Of a stretch of DNA of 30,309 bases, positions 8,574 to 15,673 are shown piece after piece. The stretch is from Alteromonadaceae bacterium UBA2620. Lineage in GTDB: Bacteria; Pseudomonadota; Gammaproteobacteria; Enterobacterales; Alteromonadaceae. The first letter of the stretch is position 1; each line of letters opens with the position of its first letter. The stretch spans positions 1-30,309 of the forward strand of contig DDJQ01000128.1 of the NCBI GenBank assembly GCA_002339125.1, in the 5' to 3' direction. The notes beneath the pieces are model-generated. The model saw nothing but the letters and a program-made list of their open reading frames with translations, made no database searches and was not told the origin of the DNA. The position numbers and the translations under genes were made by a program.

Positions 8574-8601
8574 TGGCAACTCCTACATTAAGGAGTTGCC
8601 A
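8574..8601 (+). promoter_or_regulatory. Hairpin sequestering the cyclase ribosome-binding site
   Basis: GGCAACTCC (8575-8583) and GGAGTTGCC (8592-8600) form a perfect 9-bp stem with an 8-base loop, extendable by a T-A pair to the A of the ATG at 8601. The Shine-Dalgarno of the downstream cyclase (AAGGAG, 8590-8595) starts in the loop and its GGAG lies in the stem. With no T-tract after it, this is not a terminator. The geometry suggests translational control, such as a thermosensor-like or ribosome-coupled switch. The structure is read directly from the sequence and the role is inferred. Confidence 0.6.
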
Positions 8602-9785
8602 TGTTACCGCTAACTACTTCCCTTCCCGCTTCTCAGCGTACTTCTGAACAACTCAGGCAAACACTTAATCTTACTCTGCTACTATTTACGGTAGCCATGC
8701 TGTTACAACTCCCGGCACTGTATTATTTTGCGCGTCCTGACTCATTACAAAGCTACAACTGGCTGGGTCATTTTCTGGCCTTACTCGCACTGTTACTGAG
8801 TCAGCGACTAGTAAGGCTAAACCACCTTAAAGTAGCTCTGTTTATGCTTTATTACAGTTACCTCACATGGGTATTATTGTTGTGGCCGGGGCTATCTAAT
8901 ACCCACTATTACTATCTCCTCGCCGTGGTGATAAGCGGGTTTGTGTTTACCCGTGCTGAACGACTGGCGCAATGTACTGTGCTAACTGGCGCAGTATTCT
9001 TATTCAGTCTGTTTAGTATTCTTCACTATCAGCCACAACTGGAGTTTGGCATCCTGCGCCTGACCAACGACCTAACCCTCGGCGCCCTGAGCCTGGGTAT
9101 TTACCGGGTGCTTCGCCAACGAACCGTCAACCGCTGGCAGGGCTTACGCGACGCACACAAATCCTCAATGAGTACCCTGAGTCAATTGTTACCCAAGGAT
9201 CCTGAACAACCCGCCAGTTTCTGGCAGCCCGGAAAAACCCGGCGCTATCCTTTTGCCTGCGTGTTATTTGCCGATCTCAGTGGTTACACGACCCTTAACA
9301 GGCAATACGGCGACCGCGCTATCCTCACCGGCCTGAAACGCCTTTATTCACACATCGATAGTTTGTGCGACCAGTTTTCGGTAGAGAAAATCAAAACCAA
9401 TGGCGATCAGTATATGGTAGTGAGCAAGTTACAAATCCAGACGGATCAGACTTGTTGTGTGCATATGTATCATTTTGCCAGTGCATTGCACCGCATGATT
9501 GCTCGTTACAGTGATAATCACCATCTTAACTGTACGGTGCGCATTGGCATCGCTACAGGCCCTTTAACCGCCGGCATTATCGGTAAAAACCGGACGTACT
9601 TTGATGTCTGGGGCGAAACGGTCAACCTGGCCGCCTGCCTGGAGCAGAATGCTGCCAGAGAATACATTGCGGTATGCCCTGTTACCGCGAAACATCTTCC
9701 GGCTCATCTGGTCGCAGCCGAGTCCAGCCTGGCGAGCAGCAAACACCCTGATACAAACATTTACTACCAACTGATAATCGCCTGA
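8601..9785 (+). CDS. Membrane-bound class III adenylate cyclase-like protein
   Basis: Residues 22-175 form about five or six hydrophobic membrane segments. Residues 215-392 form a class III nucleotidyl cyclase domain that would face the cytoplasm. The metal-binding aspartates are D225 (LFADLSGYT) and D269 (TNGDQYM). K263 (EKIKT) and D335 (YFDVWG) are the adenine-selecting pair, so ATP would be the expected substrate giving cAMP. N342 of the transition-state pair is present, but the usual arginine four residues later is a cysteine (VNLAACLE, C346), so activity may be low, altered or lost. The gene follows purB after 41 bases, with its ribosome-binding site in a perfect hairpin. Fold assignment is firm. 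Enzyme activity is uncertain. Confidence 0.85.
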   Translation: MLPLTTSLPASQRTSEQLRQTLNLTLLLFTVAMLLQLPALYYFARPDSLQSYNWLGHFLALLALLLSQRLVRLNHLKVALFMLYYSYLTWVLLLWPGLSNTHYYYLLAVVISGFVFTRAERLAQCTVLTGAVFLFSLFSILHYQPQLEFGILRLTNDLTLGALSLGIYRVLRQRTVNRWQGLRDAHKSSMSTLSQLLPKDPEQPASFWQPGKTRRYPFACVLFADLSGYTTLNRQYGDRAILTGLKRLYSHIDSLCDQFSVEKIKTNGDQYMVVSKLQIQTDQTCCVHMYHFASALHRMIARYSDNHHLNCTVRIGIATGPLTAGIIGKNRTYFDVWGETVNLAACLEQNAAREYIAVCPVTAKHLPAHLVAAESSLASSKHPDTNIYYQLIIA

Positions 9786-9851
9786 CAACTTTGGGCTTTG
9801 GGTTTTAATCCACGGCCAACACGGTGATAATGGCGCAAATGCAAAACGATA

Positions 9852-10967
9852 ATGATAACTGTGCTTAATTTAGATATTGCCGCTTTTTTACAAACTTACT
9901 GGCAGAAAAAACCTTGTGTTATCCGCAATGCCCTGCCTGATTTTACCGACTTCATTGATGAAGACGAGTTGGCGGGCCTAGCTATGGAGCCAGAGCTTGA
10001 TAGCCGGGTGATCAGCAAGCAAGCCGAACAATGGTCTGTTCAGCAAGGGCCTTTTGAAGATTTCTCGGCTTGTCAGGGACAATGGACGCTGCTGGTTCAG
10101 GGTGTAGACAGATTTCTTGACGACGCCAGCGAGCTTATGCAGAAGTTTAATTTTATTCCCAACTGGCGGGTTGACGATCTGATGATCAGTTTTGCGGTAC
10201 CAGGTGCCGGTGTGGGCCCCCATGTCGACCAGTACGATGTGTTTTTGCTGCAAGGTAAAGGTAGCAGGCGCTGGCGGGTGGGCTCGCCGGAAGGTCTCAC
10301 CAGTACCCAGCCGGTTAAAGGGCTGTGTCAGGTGGATGACTTCACACCGGTGATTGATTGTGAATTACAGCCCGGCGATATTCTCTATATCCCGCCTGGC
10401 TGGCCCCATGATGGGGTAACACTCAGCGACAGTCTGACTTACTCCATCGGCTTTCGGGCACCGGATCAGACTCAGCTGGGCAACTATCTGGCCGAGCATT
10501 TACAAACACAGTCAACCGGCGCAAAGCGCTATACCGACCCGGAACTGGTCCTGTCAGACTCGCCGGCAGAAGTGTCGGCCAAGGAAGTCGATGCACTCAA
10601 AGACTTGTTGCACCAGGCCATCGATGATGACAGCTTCAGTCAAAACCTGTTAGCCATGTTAAGCGAGCAAGGTATCGAGCCTGAGATCAATGAACCAGTT
10701 GATAGCCAGTCTCTGCAGGAGCACCTCGAATCAGGGGCTACACTTGTTAAATTGCCGGGTTGCCGGCCACTGTTAAACAGGCAATTCCCGGATTGTTTAT
10801 TTATTAATGGTGAGGTAATTAAGTTTTCTCCCGAAAATTACCCGTTAATGTGCCAGCTTATGAGCAAGGCCGACATTGATCGCACTGATATGGCACCCGC
10901 CCCGGATAAACTGGATATTTTTTACACATTCACTACACTGGTTAATATGGGTTACTGGGAACTCTGA
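9852..10967 (+). CDS. roxA: Ribosomal protein uL16 arginine hydroxylase RoxA (YcfD)
   Basis: RoxA is an Fe(II)/2-oxoglutarate-dependent JmjC-type oxygenase that hydroxylates an arginine (Arg81 in E. coli) of ribosomal protein uL16. The 371-residue length is near E. coli YcfD (373). The iron-binding triad is visible as H124 and D126 (VGPHVDQYDVF) and H186 (PPGWPHDGV). FLLQGKGSRRWRVG and SYSIGF-like strand SLTYSIGFRAP are family hallmarks, and the C-terminal half holds the winged-helix-like region. The ATG at 9852 gives MITVLNLDIAAF. The ribosome-binding site is weak. E. coli ycfD also lies in the general purB neighbourhood, which agrees with the call. Confidence 0.92.
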   Translation: MITVLNLDIAAFLQTYWQKKPCVIRNALPDFTDFIDEDELAGLAMEPELDSRVISKQAEQWSVQQGPFEDFSACQGQWTLLVQGVDRFLDDASELMQKFNFIPNWRVDDLMISFAVPGAGVGPHVDQYDVFLLQGKGSRRWRVGSPEGLTSTQPVKGLCQVDDFTPVIDCELQPGDILYIPPGWPHDGVTLSDSLTYSIGFRAPDQTQLGNYLAEHLQTQSTGAKRYTDPELVLSDSPAEVSAKEVDALKDLLHQAIDDDSFSQNLLAMLSEQGIEPEINEPVDSQSLQEHLESGATLVKLPGCRPLLNRQFPDCLFINGEVIKFSPENYPLMCQLMSKADIDRTDMAPAPDKLDIFYTFTTLVNMGYWEL

Positions 10968-11011
10968 CCTGAAAAACCGCTGTACAGGTACAGACAACTC
11001 ACCGGGATTAC

Positions 11012-11033
11012 CTGCTGGCAACTCTGCCAGCAG
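11012..11033 (+). other. Hairpin between roxA and the GNAT gene
   Basis: CTGCTGGC and GCCAGCAG form a perfect 8-bp stem around an AACTCT loop. There is no T-tract, and the start codon of the next gene is 19 bases downstream. It could modulate translation or mRNA stability between the two genes. The role is unknown. Confidence 0.35.
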
Positions 11034-11051
11034 AGCAACATGGGGGGAAGT

Positions 11052-11510
11052 ATGGCGTATAAAGTCCAACAGGTACTTTGGCAAGAGGCCTGTGATCAAC
11101 TGAAAACACTCAGAAAAGCAGTGTACGTACTGGAATGGCAACTTCCGGAAACTACCGAATTTGACGATTTAGACAATAAAGCCGCCCACGTTTTACTGTT
11201 TTGTGATCAGGACACCCCTATTGCTACCGGCCGCCTGACCCCAAGCGGCGAACTCGGCAGAATCGCTGTATTACCCGGCCACCGCACCCTGGCGGTTTAT
11301 AAGCTATTGTTCGCAGCCCTCCTCAAACACGCCGAATCGCAAAACATCAAACAAATTCAGTTACAGTCTGAACTCGCCAGTGTCGAGTTTCATCAGGCCA
11401 AAGGGTTTAAGCCAGTTGGTAAGGTGTTTATGGAAGCCGGCATACCCATGCAAAAGATGGTGTGTAACCGGCAAAACTTTGATATTCCGGATGTACGGCA
11501 TATTCATTAA
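11052..11510 (+). CDS. GNAT-family N-acetyltransferase-like protein
   Basis: The 152-residue protein has a GNAT layout: LRKAVYVLEWQLPETTEFDDLDNKA resembles the REEVFVxEQgvP..EFDxxD stretch of the YjcF/ElaA-like subgroup, followed by PIATGRLTPSGELGRIAVLP strands and a C-terminal VEFHQAKGFKPVG, the usual FYxxxGF element. The acetyl-CoA pyrophosphate loop is atypical: HRTLAVYKLL replaces the R-G-x-G-x-G pattern, so cofactor binding may be altered. An in-frame ATG at 11040 exists, but the run of G (GGGGGGAAG) just before the ATG at 11052 is a strong Shine-Dalgarno and decides the start. The substrate is unknown. Confidence 0.75.
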   Translation: MAYKVQQVLWQEACDQLKTLRKAVYVLEWQLPETTEFDDLDNKAAHVLLFCDQDTPIATGRLTPSGELGRIAVLPGHRTLAVYKLLFAALLKHAESQNIKQIQLQSELASVEFHQAKGFKPVGKVFMEAGIPMQKMVCNRQNFDIPDVRHIH

Positions 11511-11569
11511 TGCCGCACGGGCCCGTGATTGAGGCTAAAAGGTTGGGAATTAGTATCAGGTAATAGAGA

Positions 11570-11974
11570 CTAACCCCAAAGTCCCTCGTTTTCTTGCAGC
11601 AGGTAGATTTTTTCCGCGCGGTCTGCCAGCAATTGTGCATAGGACGTTTGGCTGGCATCTCCTTTGTCGTTATTCTGCAGTAGATTTTCAGCTTTAATTT
11701 GCCAGCGCATCGAAAAATAGCGCAGCGCACCACGAGCATCCTCAGCGTTATCGGCAAGAGTAAAGTCGGTTGGCAAATCACCGGTTACTACCCAGTACAT
11801 CTTGCTATCCATGGCTTTAATTTTCCACACCGCTACCAGCGGTGCCAGATAACGGCATTCTTCGGTTACCACGGTGTCAAAGAGCACGCCTTCCTTTGCC
11901 AGAAACTGGTTTGCTTGCTGAAAGGCTTCGCGGGCCCAGGTCTGGATTTGTTCTTCTGTTAGTTGTTCTGTCAT
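11570..11974 (-). CDS. Conserved hypothetical protein, DUF4826-like
   Basis: This is a 134-residue acidic soluble protein with no signal peptide or membrane span. The stretch VLFDTVVTEECRYLAPLVAVWKIKA followed by YWVVTGDLPTDF resembles, from memory, the DUF4826 family of marine gammaproteobacteria. That label was not verified by search. The ATG lies only five bases after the ydiJ stop codon, so it is probably co-transcribed with ydiJ and may be translated by re-initiation, since its own Shine-Dalgarno is weak. No function can be given. Confidence 0.75.
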   Translation of the reverse strand: MTEQLTEEQIQTWAREAFQQANQFLAKEGVLFDTVVTEECRYLAPLVAVWKIKAMDSKMYWVVTGDLPTDFTLADNAEDARGALRYFSMRWQIKAENLLQNNDKGDASQTSYAQLLADRAEKIYLLQENEGLWG

Positions 11975-11979
11975 AGCGC

Positions 11980-14900
11980 TTATGTTCTTTTAGTTAGACA
12001 CTGCAATAACACTTGCAGCGGGTGTTTTGGTTTAAACTCATCGATTCGGTTTACCTGACTGCGGCAGGAATAGCCGCTGGCCATTATTTGTTGCGGCTGG
12101 TAGCGGGCTACTGCTTGCTGCCAGCTCATTTCATAAATGCCCAGCGAGTTGGCTTTATTGACCGCTTCATGACCGTAATTGCCGGCCATACCACAACAGC
12201 CCACTTTCACGATGTCAGTTTTTTGTCCGACTCTGGCAAAGAGATCCTGCCAGATTTGTTCGGTTTTCGGCAATGCTGTCTTCTCGGTGCAGTGGGCAAA
12301 CAATGCCATAACCGGCGCGTCAGAGGTAGCATCACCACTCTGCCAGGTTGAATCAGGGAGTGTCGCCAGCCACTCATGCACAGTCTGTACAACAAAGTCA
12401 CCGCGCGCGGCCCCCAGTGCTTTGTACTCATCCCGATAGCACAGGACCAGCGGCGCATCGACCCCAACCATGGGTATATTTAAGCCCGCAACCTGATTTA
12501 AAAAGGCTGCGGTATCAGTAGCTGTACGGGCAAATTTATCCAGAAAACCGGTCACGTGCAGAGTTTTGCCATTGGGCTTAAATGGCAACAATACTGGCGT
12601 TTTGCCAAGCGCTCTGATCAGGTGACCAAAATCGGTGACCACTTCGGCATCATAATAACTGGTAAACGGATCCTGCACGATTAACACGTGATTTTCGCGC
12701 TGTTCGGCATCCAGCTGTTCCAGTTCGGCCAGATCGAATGTTTGCATTACCTCTGCTGACCGCTCGGTTAGCGTAGGCACCGACAATGGCGGCGCATCCA
12801 CATAACCGGCTACCTTTTCAAGCAGCGATTTTGCCAAGCCGTTATTCATAAGCGCATTGCTAACCTTGGGCAACTTAGCCATCAATGGCGTAAGCGATTC
12901 CACATTGGCCACCAGATGATGTTTTAGCGGGCGCAGATAGCGCTGATAGTACACATTTAAAAACCGTGCTCTGAACTCTGGTACATCCACTTTAACCGGG
13001 CACTGACTGCTACAGGATTTACACGCCAGACAGCCATTCATGGCTTCCAGTACCTCATGAGAAAAGTCTTCGATATCAGCGCGGGTGTTTTGCCAGCGTG
13101 TTAGCCAACTGGTTTTATACTGTCCATTCATCAACGCCTGATGATCCACGCCCTGGTTCGCCAGTAATCGCAGCCACTCACGAATTAAACCAGCCCTGCC
13201 CTTAGGGCTATGACGGCGGTCACGCGTTATTTTGCTTGAAGGGCACATTGGCGATGTGGTGTCGTAGTTAAAACACAGGCCGTTACCGTTACAGTCCATG
13301 GCAGGCTTAAAGGTTTCTTTAAATGCCACGGGTATGGTGCGGTCGAGGGTCGCGCGTTTAGGATCGCTCACCTTCACCAGCTCGTCATCACTGTCGATTG
13401 GCGTACAGATTTTTCCCGGATTCATTTTATTACCCGGATCAAAAGCGCCCTTAATACGACGAAGCTCGGCAAATAATGACTCGCCAAAAAACGCCGGGCC
13501 ATATTCACTGCGGAAGCCCTTACCGTGCTCACCCCACATAAGACCACCGTATTTGGCCACCAGAGCAACCACTTCATCGGAGATCTGATGCATGAGCTTT
13601 TCCTGATCCACATCGCACAAATCGAGTGCCGGACGCACGTGCAATACGCCGGCATCCACATGGCCAAACATACCGTACTGCAGGCCATGGCCGTCTAGTA
13701 AGGCACGGAACTCCATAATAAAGTCAGCGAGGTTCTCAGGGGGCACGCCGGTATCTTCGGCAAAAGCAATGGGTTTTTGGCTGCCCTTGGTATTACCCAG
13801 CAGTCCCACCGACTTTTTGCGCATCGCATAAATTTTATTGATATCAGCTTTGTCAAAGGTGAGCTGATAGCCAATCACGCCATATTCACCTTTTTCGGCC
13901 GACGCCGTGAGCTCTTCCTCTAGACGGGCAATGCGCTGTTTGATTTCGTCCAGGTCATTACTGTTGTACTCCACCATATTGAGGCCAAGCATTTCTTTGC
14001 CCGGCACATCTTCAATAAGATTAGAAATGGAGTGCCAGATAATATCGGTGCGGGCCAGATTGAGTACTTTACTGTCGACGGTTTCCACCGACGTCGCCTG
14101 CGCCGCAATCATTCGTGGCGCATGGCGTAAGGCAGACTCAAAAGAATCGTATTTAATGTTTACCAGCGCCGTATGCTTTGGAATTTTGGTCAGCGATAAT
14201 TTGGCTTCGGCAACAAACACCAGCGAGCCTTCCGAACCGGTGATCAGTCGGCTGACATCAATTAACTGCTTTTCTTCGTCAAAAGCATGTTCTAAATCGT
14301 AGCCGGTTAAAAACCGGTTCATCCGTGGGAATTTAGCCAGAATGTCTTGTCGCTTACCGCGGCAGGTATTGAGCACCTGGCGCAGAATACGCCCGTAGGT
14401 GTCACTGCGGGTAGCCTGCTGCTCAGCTTCGGCAACCGATAACGGCTGGGTTTGCAGTATTTCACCATTGGCCAGTACCGACGTTAAACCCAGTACGTGA
14501 TCGCTGGTTTTACCGTATACCAGCGAACCTTGCCCTGAGGCATCAGTGCTGATCATGCCGCCCAATGTAGCGCGGTTACTGGTAGATAAATCCGGCGAAA
14601 AGAAGAAACCATAAGGGCGTAAGGCATCGTTTAGCGCGTCTTTTACTACCCCGGACTGAACTCTTACCCAGCCTTCTTCAGGGTTGATTTCCAGCACCTT
14701 ATTCATATGCCGGGACATGTCCACAACAATGCCATCGGTCAGGCTCTGGCCGTTAGTACCAGTGCCACCGCCCCGGGCGCTGAATTTTACCTGCGGATGC
14801 TGGTTAGCCAGCTCACCAATGGTCTGTAAATCGTTAATGCCTTTGGGGTGAATAACGGCTTGCGGTAACTTCTGATATACCGAGTTATCCGTTGCCACCG

Positions 14901-15021
14901 CCAGGCGGCTGCCATAGCTGTATTCAATGTCGCCGGAAAAAGAGGATTTCTCCAAGCGTTGAAGGTAGGTTCTGTAATCATCAGAAACGGTCGATTCAAC
15001 TGGTACAACAGGTAAATTCAA
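11980..15021 (-). CDS. ydiJ: FAD/Fe-S oxidoreductase YdiJ, likely D-2-hydroxyglutarate dehydrogenase
   Basis: This 1013-residue protein has the three-part layout of E. coli YdiJ (about 1018). An N-terminal FAD-binding PCMH domain carries ARGGGTGTNGQSL at 82-94 and ATLGGMISTDASGQGS at 151-166. A FAD-oxidase C-terminal domain includes GHVDAGVLHVRP (453-464). The Fe-S part has cysteines at 577, 583 and 593, then CLACKSCSSQCP (664-675), and a late CCG motif (942-944). YdiJ-type enzymes have been reported to oxidise D-2-hydroxyglutarate to 2-oxoglutarate. That substrate is taken from the family. The only suitable start is a TTG at 15021, preceded by GAGAG eight bases upstream. A good promoter lies just before it. 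A DUF4826-like gene follows after five bases. Confidence 0.9.
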   Translation of the reverse strand: MNLPVVPVESTVSDDYRTYLQRLEKSSFSGDIEYSYGSRLAVATDNSVYQKLPQAVIHPKGINDLQTIGELANQHPQVKFSARGGGTGTNGQSLTDGIVVDMSRHMNKVLEINPEEGWVRVQSGVVKDALNDALRPYGFFFSPDLSTSNRATLGGMISTDASGQGSLVYGKTSDHVLGLTSVLANGEILQTQPLSVAEAEQQATRSDTYGRILRQVLNTCRGKRQDILAKFPRMNRFLTGYDLEHAFDEEKQLIDVSRLITGSEGSLVFVAEAKLSLTKIPKHTALVNIKYDSFESALRHAPRMIAAQATSVETVDSKVLNLARTDIIWHSISNLIEDVPGKEMLGLNMVEYNSNDLDEIKQRIARLEEELTASAEKGEYGVIGYQLTFDKADINKIYAMRKKSVGLLGNTKGSQKPIAFAEDTGVPPENLADFIMEFRALLDGHGLQYGMFGHVDAGVLHVRPALDLCDVDQEKLMHQISDEVVALVAKYGGLMWGEHGKGFRSEYGPAFFGESLFAELRRIKGAFDPGNKMNPGKICTPIDSDDELVKVSDPKRATLDRTIPVAFKETFKPAMDCNGNGLCFNYDTTSPMCPSSKITRDRRHSPKGRAGLIREWLRLLANQGVDHQALMNGQYKTSWLTRWQNTRADIEDFSHEVLEAMNGCLACKSCSSQCPVKVDVPEFRARFLNVYYQRYLRPLKHHLVANVESLTPLMAKLPKVSNALMNNGLAKSLLEKVAGYVDAPPLSVPTLTERSAEVMQTFDLAELEQLDAEQRENHVLIVQDPFTSYYDAEVVTDFGHLIRALGKTPVLLPFKPNGKTLHVTGFLDKFARTATDTAAFLNQVAGLNIPMVGVDAPLVLCYRDEYKALGAARGDFVVQTVHEWLATLPDSTWQSGDATSDAPVMALFAHCTEKTALPKTEQIWQDLFARVGQKTDIVKVGCCGMAGNYGHEAVNKANSLGIYEMSWQQAVARYQPQQIMASGYSCRSQVNRIDEFKPKHPLQVLLQCLTKRT

Positions 15022-15052
15022 AGCTACGCTCTCACTGGTGAATAGGCGGCTA

Positions 15053-15081
15053 AGTATACCTAGGCTAACGCAGGGTCTCCA
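15053..15081 (-). promoter_or_regulatory. Candidate ydiJ promoter
   Basis: On the minus strand TGGAGA (15076-15081) and TATACT (15053-15058) are 17 bases apart, matching 4/6 and 5/6 consensus positions. The predicted 5' leader before the TTG start is about 25 bases. A perfect palindrome ATTTGCAAAT lies upstream at 15133-15142 and could bind a regulator. Confidence 0.45.
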
Positions 15082-15238
15082 CCGTTACTGGCTGATTTTT
15101 TATCACCATTTATTTGGCGATATTACCTAACCATTTGCAAATCAGTTCAACCAATGAAAATTTCAGGTATTGAGCTAACCGGCGTATTGTTTGAACTAAC
15201 CTGCTCACGCGGCGATATATTTTATTACATTTATAGTT

Positions 15239-15266
15239 TTGTACTGTTTGCAGAACTGACTAGAAT
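15239..15266 (+). promoter_or_regulatory. Candidate promoter for the small PGPGW-like gene
   Basis: TTGTAC (15239-15244) and TAGAAT (15261-15266) are separated by 16 bases. The -10 matches 5/6 and the -35 is poor (3/6). It lies about 36 bases before the ATG at 15302. Confidence 0.35.
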
Positions 15267-15301
15267 AGCGGCTATACATTAGCCTCTATGCATTCAGAAA
15301 A

Positions 15302-15535
15302 ATGAAAAAAACCATCCGATTAAGCCTTGGTGCTATACTTTTCCTGACCGGGATAGTGCTGACCCTGCTACCAGGTTCAATTCTGCTGGTGATTGGTGGA
15401 TTAATACTACTTAGCTATGACTGGCCGAGAGCTCGTTCGTGGTTACGCTTTTTTCAGAATCAAATGACCAGTTCAGCGCGCAGGCTCGACCGCCTGCTGC
15501 TTAATCGACGTTTGCGTAAATACAGAGTTAGGTAA
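15302..15535 (+). CDS. Small membrane protein, PGPGW-like
   Basis: This 77-residue protein has two hydrophobic segments (about 6-22 and 25-38) joined by LLPGS, followed by a DWPRARSW stretch and a very basic C-terminal tail. The pattern resembles the small putative transmembrane proteins with a PGPGW motif (LLPGPGxxxxxxGxxxLxxxxPWAR), with PGS in place of PGPG. It stands alone between the divergent ydiJ and the convergent ppsA. The Shine-Dalgarno is weak. No function is known. The basic tail would be cytoplasmic by the positive-inside rule. Confidence 0.65.
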   Translation: MKKTIRLSLGAILFLTGIVLTLLPGSILLVIGGLILLSYDWPRARSWLRFFQNQMTSSARRLDRLLLNRRLRKYRVR

Positions 15536-15620
15536 GCACAAAGCAGACTATTGATGAGGAAAGCTCACTGCACTCCTTATTAATAAGTAATACCTCAACT
15601 ACTTCTATTTAATACACAAT

Positions 15621-15652
15621 AAAAAAAAGGCCAGCTTTATAAACTGGCCTTT
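15621..15652 (-). terminator. Rho-independent terminator of ppsA
   Basis: AAAGGCCAG (15626-15634) and CTGGCCTTT (15644-15652) form a 9-bp stem with a 9-base loop. Read on the minus strand it ends in a run of eight T, 21 bases past the ppsA stop. It also lies downstream of the convergent small membrane protein gene. Confidence 0.85.
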
Positions 15653-15673
15653 CAAAGTTTTAGAAAATTATTT

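Noticed and set aside
11516..11527. Perfect 12-base palindrome CACGGGCCCGTG between convergent genes
   Set aside because: Too short a hairpin for a terminator, with no T-tract and no known operator match. It may be chance in a GC-rich spot.
13907..14302. 131-codon open frame on the plus strand
   Set aside because: Antisense to ydiJ, with Ser/Leu-rich composition typical of a shadow frame.
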